This document shows, one piece after another, positions 47,955 through 62,002 of a DNA stretch of 64,000 nucleotides (positions within the stretch are counted from its first letter, which is position 1; each line of letters opens with the position of its first letter). The translations under genes and the position numbers were made by a program. This DNA comes from Megalonaias nervosa (taxonomy: Eukaryota; Mollusca; Bivalvia; Unionida; Unionidae): positions 1 to 64,000 of the forward strand of contig JAECUM010009742.1 of the NCBI GenBank assembly GCA_016617855.1. The letters run 5' to 3'. The notes beneath the pieces are model-generated. The model had not been told where the DNA came from, ran no database searches, and worked only from the letters and a program-made list of their open reading frames with translations.

Positions 47955-49256
47955 CTGCCATGAAACAAGACTGTATCATCAGCTGCGAATATAATATTAT
48001 TGGCTTCTACCCTACCTATAAATACATACAATGTAGAGGTTTATTTGAAAATTGACCTAAACTGGACATGCCTCGAGACAATACACAGCGTCAGTCAGAT
48101 CACCTTAATTCTCATACCTCAAATTAAGAAATGCATTGTTGAAAGAACAAGACTGTGTATAGGGCATCCGATACGCTTAAGTTTGACTTCATCAATATAA
48201 TTATGACGTCTACCGCGCGCTACCATGTAACATGATCAGCCCGGCTCCATCACTGCAAGTAAAGAAATCCTTAAATTCGTATGCAACGTATATGGCAAAA
48301 TCTTCCCATTTTGCACTAAAGTCAATGGAAACGTATGATCTCAGCAAAGTGCAATCTACATTGAATGTAACGCAATTATCAAAGCTTTAAGTTTTCTATC
48401 AGTGGTATATTACACCCAGATAGAATTGTGATAGTGGCATTATTCACCACAATATTTGACATCCATGAGCAGATGATTTAAGGGAACTAACTCCGTAAAT
48501 TAAACGCTATTTCGATGCAGTTATTGCCCTTGCCACTGTTGGCTTTCAAAGTGCACTAGTGCATACGTTGCAGCTTTTTAGCTTATGGAAGCATGCTCTT
48601 TTGTTACATTTTAAAACCAGAATATACTTCATCATAACTGCCTGTTTCCCTGTCTGCCTCTATGCTTGTCTGTCCACAAATTGATGAATGTTAAGTACAC
48701 ATGCATGATTAACATGCCAATTGGTGAAGTCCTGCAGTTATGAATGGTATAAATGTGTGTGTGTGCCATTATAAATGTAAATTCTGTAACTAGTGCATCA
48801 AATCACTTGGGTTGATTTTGGTTGCTTTATATTTCACAATGGACCTACTAATTCCACTTTGATGCTATATACGTTGTTGATGATATCTCCTTGCGTAATG
48901 TACCTGCTCACAGGTTATTCACTTACAAACCGAAATAAATCTGTGGATGCACTCTATGCTACTAAAAGTTCATTGTGAATTAAATACCTTTGTATAACAA
49001 TCCGTAATACGTTTAGCTATGCCAAATCATGATACGTTTGCCGAAGCAAGATATGCAAACATCAATGTAAACTTATGACAGACATAAATTCGTATTTGTG
49101 CATGGACTCCCAGGGCCTCACACCCACTACATAACAGATAACCATCTGTGGTAGAGTCATAGCCAGAAAATGTATTTCCCACTATACAACTGTCGCATAC
49201 TGTGTCACCATCAAAGCTGCCTGGATAATTACACCGAATATATTTCTCCGAATAAA
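47955..49256. other. Unrecognised AT-rich block
   Basis: No gene or repeat recognised. Short open frames (for example 48,000-48,200) carry no motif. Confidence 0.45.
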
Positions 49257-49423
<167 letters not shown>

Positions 49424-49468
49424 CACATACATTAAAAATAACATGGCATTTAAAGTGTTAGTATAAAG

Positions 49469-49505
49469 CAATTTGATATACCAATACTACTGGTATATCA
49501 AATTG
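49469..49505. repeat. Perfect 15 bp hairpin
   Basis: CAATTTGATATACCA (49469-49483) and its exact complement (49491-49505) flank a 7-base loop, just beyond the compound microsatellite. Confidence 0.9.
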
Positions 49506-50047
49506 TGATCCGCCCATGGCGCAATAATACGCATATATAAACATACTAGCGACCGTCTGCAGTTGATTCTAGATCAATGATGAATTTGCACATATTAATC
49601 ATTGCTAACGAATGAAAATAACGATAAAAAGTATTAATAATCCTCGTTTTCTAAATGAATCTAATATGGTACATATTTTCGTCACAATCCTTTCTGATTT
49701 CTGTTTCCCCCTCCACTCTCAATCATAACGGACAAACTATGCAGAAATGTGGAGTGAGAGAGAAAAGGAATTTGGACTGGATTGAAACCTTGAAATAGAA
49801 AGTACACCAAGTAACCTACAAGAATACGGTTCATCGTAACGATACGTTGCACTTTCCTTGGGATTTATCTACAGTGTTTATCTATGATACAAAGTTGCAA
49901 ACCAGGTCGCCATTATACAGTAAATTCCTCGGTTACTTGGTACACATACTGTGATTATTTAATATTATGTTTCTTGTTGTTTCTTAAACATACCATAATG
50001 TTCTAAAAATCGATTATTATTAATTAAATATGAAAATGTCCAAAGGC

Positions 50048-50060
50048 CTCTCTCTCTCTC

Positions 50061-50119
<59 letters not shown>
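50048..50119. repeat. (CT)n microsatellite
   Basis: CT tract of about 72 bases with one interruption (TCGCT near 50,073). Confidence 0.97.
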
Positions 50120-50122
<3 letters not shown>

Positions 50123-50250
50123 GACCATCGTAGCAAGATACGGGCTAATATTTATGAAAAGACGAACGTAGAGAATTTTCGTTTGTGTCATCCCACGATA
50201 TCTCTGGACTTATGAATGATAGTAAAAGTTAAGTCAAACCGACCAAAGAA

Positions 50251-50329
<79 letters not shown>
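50251..50329. repeat. Compound (TG)n(AG)n microsatellite
   Basis: TG repeats (50251-50272) switch to AG repeats up to 50329. Further impure AG-rich sequence runs to about 50,373. It lies only 130 bases from the preceding CT tract. Confidence 0.97.
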
Positions 50330-50373
50330 TTTAAAGTCAATCCCGACCAGAGAGAGAGACGGAGAGGGAGAGA

Positions 50374-53300
50374 GTTTATTGTTGGTGGTACTGTTACTAG
50401 AGTAGAATAATGACTTAGGTCAACTGTAAATATATTAAAATGGTTTAATTACCTCTTGTTGGTTCGTCATTTTGCTTAGTTTATATTCCACATTAATATC
50501 CATACGCCGGTACGTGAATGGCAGCGTTCATGTGAATGGTGTAGGTAACCATCTGTTTTTGTAGTGCTCTACTTTTGTCATTAAAACCATCTTTCATGTT
50601 TAAATCATAAGTATGTATTATATTGATTTAATCAATGTGAAGAAAAATAGAAAGTAAAAAAGAAAACAATCAACTTATTAATATGCTAGGTGATTGTGAA
50701 TAGACACAAAAGGCATAGAACTACATCTTGTAGCGGACACACTCGGGGATGTGAGGAGTTCATTCACTCGGTCAATACACAGCTGCCTATAGTGAATCTG
50801 AACTCCGTTCAAAGGGCAAATATGTGTATTTGTATGTGATATAAATAATATTTATATATATACACTTGATACATGTCACTGAATTATGAAAGGTAGGTCA
50901 CAGTGGCCAAAGGTTAGTAAGATAGTGACTCAATGAAGCACTTAATACGAGACAAGTACATACAATGTTGAATAGCTCTGTGACAAATAATGCCTGGGAA
51001 ATTGACGTAATCGGAAAACATAATTGCAACAGTCCCTGAAGACTGTAATATAGGTTACAGTTACCAAATTTTGCAAGGTTGCTGATGTACTCGCCAATGC
51101 GCATCCACACAGAATCTTATTAACCAAAATGCGAAACGTAACTACAATCACCTGAGCGTTTATTAAATAGATCACGGAAGCGTTAAAATAGATCACATTG
51201 CTCTACTTTTGGTCAGATTATACTGTGTTCACAAATAAACATCTACGAGATGCATCGTTCTGATAATGCCACAGAAACTGATCTAAATACAAAACGAAAC
51301 CGATGACAATGACAGTCAAAGGTATTGGTCAGGCTGACCTAATATTGGTAGGATGAATAATGAATTCACCGACAATCATGTAGATGTCATACTGCAAGTC
51401 TCTAGGTCAAACAAAGTCAAAACTGTAATAAGCGCCAAAACTGCATCAAAGTCATTCGAACGTGCAAATGAGGTCACATCTTTGGCTGATATTTACGGTA
51501 CTCAACATAACACGTCCACACAACAATGTATATGTCTCTGGGACTTGCAATGCTTAAAAGACTGACCTAATGTGGTACAGAAGGAGATGTGTTGAGAGTC
51601 AGAAGGATGGAGCAGCTGAGAGGTTATCGAAATATTCCCCATGTTATAGCCAGGAAAATGATTGCTGATTTAACAACAGTTAAAATATTCAGTGCCTTCA
51701 AGACCGTTGGTAATAGCTCACTGTGCTTTTATGTGCTGTTATGTTCATTTTAGAGTATTGGATTTATTTAGGTAGTTATTTCCCTGTCCAGGGGACAGGT
51801 GATATACCTTTTCCAGTGGCCTTTTACATTATGCTAGAAGTGTCCATGTTTGTACTGTTAAATGTTGTATGTTGTGGCATTTTACATCTCAGTTAATTCC
51901 CGATACATCTGAATACAGTATTTGGTACATGCGTAGCAGCTGCAGGTAAGGTTCTAAACTGTCTAGAAAGGTTCACTTGGACGGGGCTGACATCTTGCCA
52001 CTTCTGAAGAATTGAATTCAAGCCACTGCCAACACTTTCAAGATGCACAGCGATAATAGATTTTGACACCTATTTTATTGTAGGTGCTTCAAACTGTTAG
52101 TGAAGAAGGGAACATTTGAGACTCTGCGCCAAATATAGAAGACAGCATCACAAAAACAACAAAAAAAAAAAAGAAAGGAAGCAAAATAAACAAACTTTAA
52201 TAAATATATTACTGTATTTGCTTGCTCCTTTATCACCGTAGGATTTCATATGTGACTTGAATACATAAAGTTCACAACATGAACCGAAATGTGTGCTTTC
52301 GATTTGATACGCCTGCCGCATATACTCCTCTCGTAGTTGAATTTCTTTCCAACCCCCAACAGCCCGAACAAAAGAAAGCGCAGAATTAAATAATTTAGAT
52401 CTGGAGTCGACCCCTAAACCAGACATACCGAAAAACGTAGACTTTTACAAGAATCATATGTTCTGTATATTTAATTTGCATTAGTCCAAAATCAAGTTGA
52501 TGGTATATCTGGGTAGTGGTATTTATTTTCTAAGCAACATAATATATAGCTAATATTTTTCTATAATCATAGAATAAATAATTAGATCATTATTATTAGC
52601 GTAAACTTTTTTATTTGAATCTCAGTCTAGTACATTAATTTTCACACTGGAAAGTTTTAAAATTGCTGACAACATTAATGTTTAAGAAAGGAAACTGATA
52701 TACAGCCTCGCTCTATCATTGTGTCTTAGTTTTTTATTATCAATTTTGTTCACTTGAAAAATTACTCATACCATCCTTAACAATTGAAGCGGAATCAGTC
52801 TTGTTGTAGTGTTAATGTTTTAGTTTGGGTGGATATATTTATTTAAATATTTCATTGGAATTACAAAAGTGTTCATTAATACTTCTTGGACTGAATCATT
52901 AATTGAAACTTTTTGTGAATTCAGTGAAGGACATTTTGGTTAATATATTTGTGATCGATCAAAAGACTCTTAGCACATCGCCACATCCCAGGCCATTGGC
53001 ACATTTACACATTTGAGACTACAGGCACATCAACACATTCAATACTGGAATTTATTTGAAACACTGCCAGAATTCAATTGGAACCCAATATATCTCCAAA
53101 TGCTATAAGTATATGAGCTAATACTTGCCAAAGCTTAATAACCGATTCCCCTCCTCTGGACATATATAAGCTAATGTATATTGTAACTGATTTACAGACA
53201 GAGCAGCTTTAATCAATGATTGTAAAGCTACCTATTTTCGTCGATAATTTCATTATAAAATTCACCCCAATTAATAACAAAGCGATAGAAGAATCATCAT

Positions 53301-53843
53301 CGTTGCAAGCTTGTATTATATAATGGTAGAGGGTACAATCAAGACAAGTACAAATGTTTGGTTTCTGTCTTACTATTTGGGTGAAACTGGCATAAGATTC
53401 GATTTCTCTGCTAATAAAAACTCTATGTTGCATCCAGGTGTGATGCTGGAACAGAACAGACGTTTCGCATTATCTTTAGGAGATAGATGGGCCTAACCTA
53501 TGAAAGTATACGATAGAGAGAAACGAGGTGATACAAAATATTGATAACTTTAACATTAATGAACATTGTCAATATGCACATTGTCAATATGCATTAGCTA
53601 ATTTTCAAATAGGAAGTTTTTATCAACATCACCATCAATTAAAATTCCAGATTTATTCATTGATATTCATACATATGTCACTGTAACGTCAAACACGATT
53701 GTTAGGAGTCGATGAAAAGGTTATTAAACTATGGCATACAATAATTAAGAAAGCCTTTGACATTTTAAAATTTCAGTAGTAAAAGGTATTTGAGATAATC
53801 ACAAAGAAGAAACCAGGGTTGACAAATCACAAGATAACTCTAC
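50374..53843. other. Long block without recognised genes
   Basis: A 92-codon minus frame at 52,426-52,148 looks moderately protein-like (begins MSGLGVDSRSKLF) but ends in a poly-Phe/Leu run caused by a poly-A tract on the plus strand (52,161-52,172). No motif recognised. A small duplication, CATTGTCAATATGCA, occurs twice at 53,564-53,593. Confidence 0.4.
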
Positions 53844-54762
53844 TGTCACTAGTCTATGCTCTCAAACTAAGTAACATTAAAGAGTGAAAGACAACAAGCT
53901 TTGTAAAATTTAACAAATAATTTATTTCTCTAAACTACAAAGTGAAAATGAGAAAAAGGAACTTATGGTGTTGCAAATTAATTCCCAAAATGATCCAAGA
54001 ATTATAGACACAAGTCCAAGTAATTTAAAGTCCTGAATAAAACTCAGTACAAGTAACGAATAAATCCAAAACCTGAAGGCGATGATGTGTCTGTTATAGC
54101 TTATAGGGTGTGGATGTGTCAACAGTCTGTTGAAGAATCACAGTAATATAATTCCAGGTTTGAATTCAGTATAAATTTGAGTGAATGTCTTTATCCAAGA
54201 CGTTTATCAGAGCACTTTTTATTTCCAGAGAAAATAATCACTTGAATTCAATATTTTGAACAAAAATGATTCATCCTAACTAGACACAACATAATACAAT
54301 TTGAAAGTGCTAGATGTTAAAGCACAAATGACCAAGTCCTCATAATGACAAGATTATACAGCTCTCTACATGACCTCAGGTCGCAATTAGCATTTTCTAT
54401 TTAAAAAAAATTGCCTAATGGAAAATAACTTTCTAGAATGATCCTGATGTTTGCAAAATCAAAACCATACCTGGATTACACTCAGGACATTCCAAAACTT
54501 TGACACAAGAAAGCATATTAACTTCTATTAATAATGCTCCTGATATTAAGCCCATACACAGAGAAAATAATTTAGCTATGCATTAGTTGTTTACACTAAA
54601 TAAAATAAAACAGACGTCAATCACGTCAAGCAGAAATGAACTAAATGTTGGACAAGGTCAAGTCAAGCATATAATGTTACATTACAACAGCATGTAATGA
54701 AATGATTTTTAAAACAAACAAACAAACTAGCAAACAAACAATTAAATTAAATATGCATAACA
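53844..54762 (-). mobile_element. Older solo LTR of the Gypsy family (919 bp)
   Basis: It starts TGTCACTAGTCTATGC and ends AAATATGCATAACA, with AAGAGTGAAAGACAACAAGCTTTGTAAAATTTAACAA-type sequence after the start (split here for reading), AATAATTTATTTC and AGGAACTTATGG in the same order as the LTRs at 19.1 and 47.0 kb. It has more substitutions and small indels than either, so it is probably older. No internal region adjoins it. Confidence 0.8.
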
Positions 54763-55469
54763 CTATCTTGTCAGAAAGGAACTTATGTGGGAGCTTATGG
54801 TTTGTAAGTCGTATAAATCCCATTAGGATTTATCACCCCTCCGGCTTTTAGAGTTTTGGAACAAACTTTACTTTATGTCGTCAAAGCTATCTTAGTTAAA
54901 GCTGAGATAAAACAATAATTTAAAACACGTTAAGACATATGGACCTTTGCCTTTAGGGGCCAGGGCAGTATTAACGAGACTATAAAAATAGGTGAACTCA
55001 GCAGTGTAAAATTTAATTTGACCATCAACGATACCAAAATATAGTAGAAAAGAAAGAATGCAATCAGGAAGAAAAGAAACAACATAGAGTCAGAATATTG
55101 ACGAAGAAGACAAGATCTTTCTAGAAGATCAAGAGCAATTAAAGAAGAATGAAAGATTGAAGAGTTTGTTTGTCAGGCAGTAGATAGTGATTTTAATATG
55201 TTTATTACAAAGCACAATTTAATTTGTTATGTGAACGCAATATTATACAACAAAATAGAGTTTCTTATGTATACACAATATTATACTTCAAAGCAGTAGT
55301 CAACCATAGCGAATGTATTTATCTTTATCGTGCGTATTTTATTTAATCAGTGTTTGCTCAGGGATTGTGCAGAGCTTTTAATGGTTAGAAATACGCTTCA
55401 CATATATTTCTATTTCTTAGCTTCACGAACTCGCTGTCTGCTTTTGTGTTTGTTGCCACATATGTCTGT
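54763..55469. other. Unrecognised block between LTR and tandem duplication
   Basis: No gene recognised; mostly AT-rich with A-rich stretches at about 55,040-55,160. Confidence 0.4.
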
Positions 55470-57239
55470 CTGTCAGCTTATCATTGATCTATAAAGTACA
55501 TTGTTATTGCTTCCAAAGGTCACAACTTATATATTATTTTCGTTCCTACAATGATAACATTAGTTCACAAAATGTCAGCCCATTATGTATAAAATAATTA
55601 TATTCGGTTAGGTGTTACGTTTAAAAGAGGCACTTTTCAGGTCTACATGATGGCGCCTCATTGCTTACATAAATGTATCAGTGTTGTCATAATTTATTAT
55701 ACGTTCATTGGGATGGAGAGAGACAGAGACAGACTGCATGACTTGTCTAACAAGAATTGAATTTGCATCGGAAATTCAGATTCTTTTTGGACGTAATTTG
55801 CCCTAAGCTTACAAGAAACTCTACAGGATGTTAAATACATAGAGAATATCTACGTATGTAATGCAGATAATATTTCATAAGTGACTCTCTGAAGGGAACA
55901 ATTGTATAACCGCCTGGGATGAACAGAATGGTTCTACTTTTCACTGTTTGAATATGTCTGATATCTTCTAAAACATGCATGTAGATTTTATTTTTATTAT
56001 ATATATTTGAATTCAAAAACTATCGACTTGCATGGAATTTTGTTCTCTTTTGTGTCAATGCGTTTAACGTGTCCATTACTACATTGATAAAATGAAGTTC
56101 GGACAATTTGCAATATATACGGTATCTGACTTTATGCAAATTGATCTTCTACATATCATACTCAAAACCACGTAATTCTGTCAAATATTAATGACTATTT
56201 CCACCAAACAAATGAAAAGAATGGGGTGTGGAAAGATGCCTTTCAGAAGGGTCATTTCTAAAAGACTTCAAAGAGTAACAGCCTTAAATGTAAGATTTTG
56301 ATGAGTATGAATTGACCTCTTTGAACCGTGTTTATTTGTTCATTCTAATGTTAATTATGTGGCCTTAGCTAGCTTGAAATATAGTTTGCTAACATATGCT
56401 ACACTCAGTTATTTTATTGACATTTTGTTTCGTTGTGCAATCAACACTAATTTACCTCCAACTGCACAATGGTTTTCAAATATTATCATATGGGCGATGT
56501 GAGATAAGAACATCAATTAGTCACTTTTGTATAATTATATTTAGGCAGGAGTTTTGCACTGAAGATATTAATTGTCTGCCGCATAGTACAATAGCTATGA
56601 GTGAAATCGAGCATACCATAGAAACAGGCTATTTAGGTTGAAATAATAACAACTTGTCCATTTATGTGAGGAAATATATTAATTAAAAATAAGTCAACAT
56701 TTCAGTTTTTGTTATATTTGTTGCTCATTCTCGTTTTTGTTAGCATCTCATTGTTTATTTAAGTGTACCAGTGTTGTCATAATTTATATGTCGACTTTGA
56801 GAGAGAGAAGCGGGTTATGAAGATGAAACAGAAACAGTTCGTTAGGCATAACTGTAGAAAACTAATACATATAAGGGAGATATCATTCCAGAATGGGAAA
56901 ATAACGTAGTTCCAAATGTGATATCGTCATAGTAGCTATATCAATTTTTCTCACACTAATACATATTTCTAACTTCTTTCCAATCCGTTTTGCATAATTT
57001 AATATCAACATTTCACTGCTGCAATATACAAATGTTGTAAACCATATCTTTTTTTCTAAATCCGTTTTAAATTCTAAGCATGCATAGATCGCAGAGTTAA
57101 CCTATCAAAGTATGTGTAATTTGACACGTACATTGAGCTGATGAGTTCATCCTTATTCATTGGTACTATTAGACTAATATTGTTCTTAATTTGCCGGACT
57201 GTTTGCCTGCCTCTATGTTTCTCACCCTAGAGGCTTGTC
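55470..57239 (+). repeat. Tandem segmental duplication, unit A
   Basis: It aligns to unit B. Landmarks are TTATCATTGATCTATAAAGTAC (about 55,478), GATGGCGCCTCATTGCTTAC (about 55,650), CAGTGTTGTCATAATTTAT (about 55,680 and again at about 56,768) and AATCCGTTTTAAATTCTAAG near 57,060. The TTGTCATAATTT segment occurs twice in each unit, so the unit is itself built from an older duplication. Confidence 0.75.
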
Positions 57240-58740
57240 TGTACTTGTTATTTGCGATCTATCAAGTACGTTATTATTCCTTTCAAAAGGCCACAACATT
57301 TATTCACTAAATATGCATTATTTTCGTTCGTATGATTATCGCATTCTTCAGCAAAAGGTCATAAATATTGTGTATGAAATAGTAATATCCATTGTAATGT
57401 TACGTTTACATGAAACACTTTCAGGTCTAAAGGATGGCGCCTCATTGCTTACATAAATGCATCAGTGTTGTCATAATTTATTATTTTGTTCTCTCCGATG
57501 GAGCGAGAAAGAGAGACAGAGGCAAATTCAAACCCTCACTTGGACGCATTTGACCTAAACTTACAAGAAACTCTTATGTACGTTAAATATATAGGGAATA
57601 TAGATGTGTTTTAAAGGAAACAATACTAATATTTCACTAGTGAAAGGGACACATTGTACCGTCACCGATTGCGACCAAACTGTTTCTACTTCCACGTATT
57701 TTGGGTACGTATTGGTAAAGTAGACATTCATGGGGTCTGGACCGAATAATTTTAAACTGACTTCAGAGTATAGGAGCGTTAATTTAAGATTTTGATGATT
57801 ATGAGTTTACCTGTTAGAATATTGTTTTATTGGTCGGTTTAAACGTTAATGTGTGGCTTTGGCAAGCTTGAAATGTCGTTTGCATCCAGACTTTACACTC
57901 AGTAACTTGACTGAAATTTATTTTCCGTGTATTATGAACACTCATTTACCTCCAATTTGATCACAGTTTTTTAAACTTTTTTATGTGGGTCAGGTGACAT
58001 AGGATCATCAATTAAACAGATCTTGGAGTATTATATTTAATCCCGAGTTTTGCCCTAAACCACTTACTCTAAGCTATATATTGTAACAGGTATGAATGAC
58101 AATAAACCTCGAAGTGAAATGGGCTCTGAGTTAATACACTGATAAATTGCCCAATTTATGTGGAACTAAATCTTTTGAAAACAATTCAACACTTGAAACG
58201 AAGTCTTTATTGTTTGGAGTTTGCTTTGGGTACTCTCTGCTATGATGGCACCTATAAGCGTCTATAAATACATCAGCGTTGTCATAATTTGTGATATTTC
58301 CACTCTGACAGAGAGAAGAGAGAAAAGGAAACAAAGATGAAAAAGAAGCAATCAATTTGGACTATACAAATATAACATATATGAGGGTGATGTTGTTTCC
58401 TGAATGGAAAAAGAAAATAGTTCCAGATCTCCATAATAGCGTCAACATTTTTCTTACATTGATACATATAGATATTTCATTATGAACTATATAATATATA
58501 TCCCTAGCTTGTTTCCAGCCCGTATTGACTTGTTTAATAGCACCATTTCTAAGCCGAACTAAACCGTGTTTTAAACCATATCTTTTCTACATTCCGTTCA
58601 AATTTTAAGCATGCTTAGATTGCAGAACCAACTATATCAAAGTCTATTTATCTGACAGGTACAACTAAATGGAACTTATTCTGGGCTCAGAAGATGGGTA
58701 CTATTAGTCTAATAATTTCTTCTCTGCAGATAAAGTGAAT
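57240..58740 (+). repeat. Tandem segmental duplication, unit B
   Basis: Landmarks matching unit A are GCGATCTATCAAGTAC (about 57,255), GATGGCGCCTCATTGCTTAC (about 57,433), CAT.AGTGTTGTCATAATTTAT (about 57,462 and 58,272) and ATTCCGTTCAAATTTTAAG (58,593). Its last 190 bases are also the start of dispersed-repeat copy 2, so the tandem units and the dispersed repeat are parts of one family. Confidence 0.75.
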
Positions 58741-60721
58741 ATTGGTTAAAGCTACCAAGACCATCCCATTCATCCCCATCGCCAAGACAACAAGATGGCA
58801 AAATAAAATTTGTAAAACGCTTCCAAATAAAGGTTTACACATACCCTTCACTTTTGAGAGTCTCCTTGTCTTTCCAAAAGTTCAAGTTTTCATTTGTTCA
58901 GCCAAGACTTCTGTCACAGGGATATGTTGATACTCTTCATCCCCTTCACATTCATTTTATGCATATAGCAATTATTTTGGCTACTATTAATAAAATATAT
59001 AGTGTCCGGTTTTTGAATATATTTTATAACTTTGACAACGGGCACTTTATGTCTAAAATTATTTCATATTTTTCCTATATAACATTCAAGTACTAACAAA
59101 ATTCCTAGTTAAACTCATTTTTCTCCTTTGCAACAGTTTTACTTGAATAACATTATAGCCGACATACAGTATTAAAGTATGTTAAATATGTTGTATGAGT
59201 GTGTTTTAACCATAGTTAGATTGTTGGAATTAGCGAATAACAGGCAGGCACGTGTACTCAGGTCAAATGAATGGTACAAGTGTACCTTATTTTCATGCAT
59301 GACCCTTAAAACTAACTTTAAATTCGGTGTTTACAGTCAAAACATGTTTGAAATATTTTACTCAAACTTAAGGTACAATTTCTGTAAAGTCGAGAGCATC
59401 TTAATGTAATGTGCACTGTTTAATAAACACTGTTACTGATGTTTCGAAACGACAAGGAAAACTCACTCACGAAAAAACAAATTAAACCAAGACAAAGCAA
59501 AATAGCAGAATAAAATAATACAAAATTAAAAAATAATTATCTATCTACGGGTGTATTTACTGTTCACTATTCTGTACACAATGTTGCTGATGTTTCCCCT
59601 CCAATATAGGGTTTCTAGTTTGGAAGTCTTTTGTCTGAATCCATCTTATGGACATTGTGAGGGTTAGCATTTGGTAGATATATGAATGAGAAGCTCAGTC
59701 ATTAAACTTTACTTGAGCTAGGATCATACTCTTAAAGCAAACTACCGCAGTAACATTCTTGCAGTAACATTTCCATGTCTTGAGTAACTTTTATTAATTG
59801 AAATATCGAAGAATGATTTAACACGGAACGACCAGGAAAACATTTTACTTTGCTATTTGGTCGACCTTGTTGGTAAGGTTTTTGGTTGTCATTTTGCATG
59901 AATGAGACCTTCATGCTTCCTACCAAATGGAACCATGGGTATTCATCAGATTGAACGAAGTAAAGAAATATTTAGCCGTAAGAAAATAATCGAATAAAGA
60001 TGATGAACCTGAGATCGCCATCAGTACTGCGCAAGTGGCTATTACTATAAAAATACTTGGGTTTTGTAAGTTTAAATGTATTTCCCACATAATATATCTT
60101 TTCAGGAGCACTCATTTCTTTAGAAAACAAACATTATCCCAAGTCCCTGGACTTTAGCATATATATTGAGGTTGACTTATAGATTGATATAGAGAACTAC
60201 TAATAGTTGTCTGTATTACCATCTCGTACAGAGATAAAATGTTCTTTCAAAAACGAAATAATTTCTTTGCTTAAAATTGCAATGAAAATTAAACAACCCA
60301 AGGTGCAAATAAAGATAATATCGTTGTCCCTAATTGCCAAAACTTTTCGCAAGTAACCATATTGTTTGCTCAAATTTTCAAGGAATATAAATACCTTGAG
60401 ATTTTTAGCCCTGGTCCAGACAGACAGCGCGCAAATTTATGCATGTGGCTTAATGAATTATGTCACAAATACTTATGTCTGCAGCAAGGTGTTATTGACT
60501 AAATATGTTCCTCTAGATTGATGTCTAGACAATTAGCAATGCTGTAAGATTGTTTTATATTAGGACTATGATGTATTTGGAGACAGAGCACAAACCATTA
60601 TTTGAAAAATTATATATTTTATTATTGTTTGAAGATTTGGTAAAGTCTACGAAATTGCTAAATATTTGTTGTACAAATATACTGTTGAAAGGAAATAAAT
60701 ACATCCCGCGGGAACTATCTT
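58553..60721 (+). repeat. Dispersed ~2 kb repeat, copy 2
   Basis: Partner of 9,182-11,193 in the same orientation. Similarity ends near 60,721 (GGAAATAAATACATCCCGCG here, GGAAATCAATAGATCTTGAA in copy 1). Divergence and indels are considerable, so the duplication is old. No frame is shared. Confidence 0.75.
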
Positions 60722-61108
60722 GGCAGGGTACTAAAATAAATCCTACAAGTGCTGTTTTGCCTTAATAAACCTAAATATATTAGCGAGCGCGAACTTGTGA
60801 TGGAACATTAGAATGGTCATATTTAAATGTGCTTGTCCCTAAAGAGAAGCCTGCTGGTATGCTAATACAGCCAATGTTCTTAGTGTTTGTATGGAAGGAC
60901 ATTTATAAGGAAATTTAAAGTGTATCCAGAGATTGTTTTCACTATGCCTATATAACGAATTACTTTCTGAGGTCCTGGAATTTTTTCCCTATAGTGGTTT
61001 CTATTTTTTATGGGGGGGGGGGGGTAAACACAGCCAAAATATTGAAGTGCTTTATCTACATTCCACCTGATTTAAGGTAAGAAAACAAGGTGATAGCCCT
61101 CCCATCTA
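60722..61108. other. Spacer between repeat and polymerase-like fragment
   Basis: Contains a poly-G run (61,012-61,024). No gene recognised. Confidence 0.45.
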
Positions 61109-61417
61109 ATGCAAGAAACCGGGATGAAATTCTTTGTCATTTACCCATTAAAATACATTGATAAATTGGACAAATTTAACCAGAACGTGATACAACCAAA
61201 AGAAACGTTGTGTTCGTCATTGAATAATTCAAAGACTTCATGTGACGGCTACCAGTATGTACATGATGCCATGCAGCATTTAACAGCAAACTACCGAGAC
61301 GGATATTGCGTAAAGAAAGATACATTGATAGTTTGTGTCATTTGTGAGAAATCTTTGAAGTTTTGTGTGAACATATGCAAATTTAATCTTTTCACTATTA
61401 TTAAGTTCAAGGACTAA
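61109..61417 (+). pseudogene. Fragment resembling Polinton-type DNA polymerase B (exonuclease part)
   Basis: An open frame of 102 codons holds YPLKYIDKLDKFN, then PKETLCSSLNN, then DGYQYVHDAMQ, then ANYRDGYCVKKDTLI and ICEKSLKFC. This order (Y/P/D segment, P.KE..SSL, a DY..A helix, a Y...Y.K.D segment and an E....FC helix) is what I associate with the exonuclease-to-palm region of protein-primed DNA polymerase B in Polintons and adintovirus-like elements. The Tyr-Asp spacing near the exonuclease motif looks one residue longer than usual. Only this piece was found; neither flank continues. Chance is possible but the match spans about 80 residues. Confidence 0.45.
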
Positions 61418-61950
61418 CACAACTGAAAGATAAAGCTATTTCAAATTTTATTAAAGATTGCTCCTATCGCTATGTACCAGTACCGCATTGTAATACACAC
61501 AATATTGCTGCTATAGAAGCTTGTGCGTACAGGTGATGATTGTAGTAATACTGTGAATGAAATTGCTTTTGTTAAAGCGGATGGAAGGTAATGTAGTCGT
61601 CAGAAGCCATAATGAATAATATCAGGAAAAACGGATACAATACATCAATGAAACATTAAATGTATCATTAAGAAAATATTCTGTTTTAGATTATAGTTGT
61701 GATTGTCGAATGCTGCTGTAATGGTAGCGTGTACATTTTAAAGTGCACTGTCTATCATGATTGTTACCAGAGTATTGTGGTCATTCCGTCTTGAATGACA
61801 AGATAATGATTGCTATTAGAGTTGAAGGTGGTTCATAATTTTTTCAATACAGAATAAACCTGTACTATTCAGAGTGAATACAAGTACGCTGTGTACGTGA
61901 AATTGACTTTGTTGGCTGAAATGTTTAATCAAAGATCAATTTGGATCCCC

Positions 61951-62002
<52 letters not shown>

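Noticed and set aside
50030..50410. Open frames of Ser-Leu and Arg-Glu repeats
   Set aside because: Products of (CT)n and (AG)n tracts. Unlike the 24.1 kb tract, they are not embedded in a recognisable coding region.
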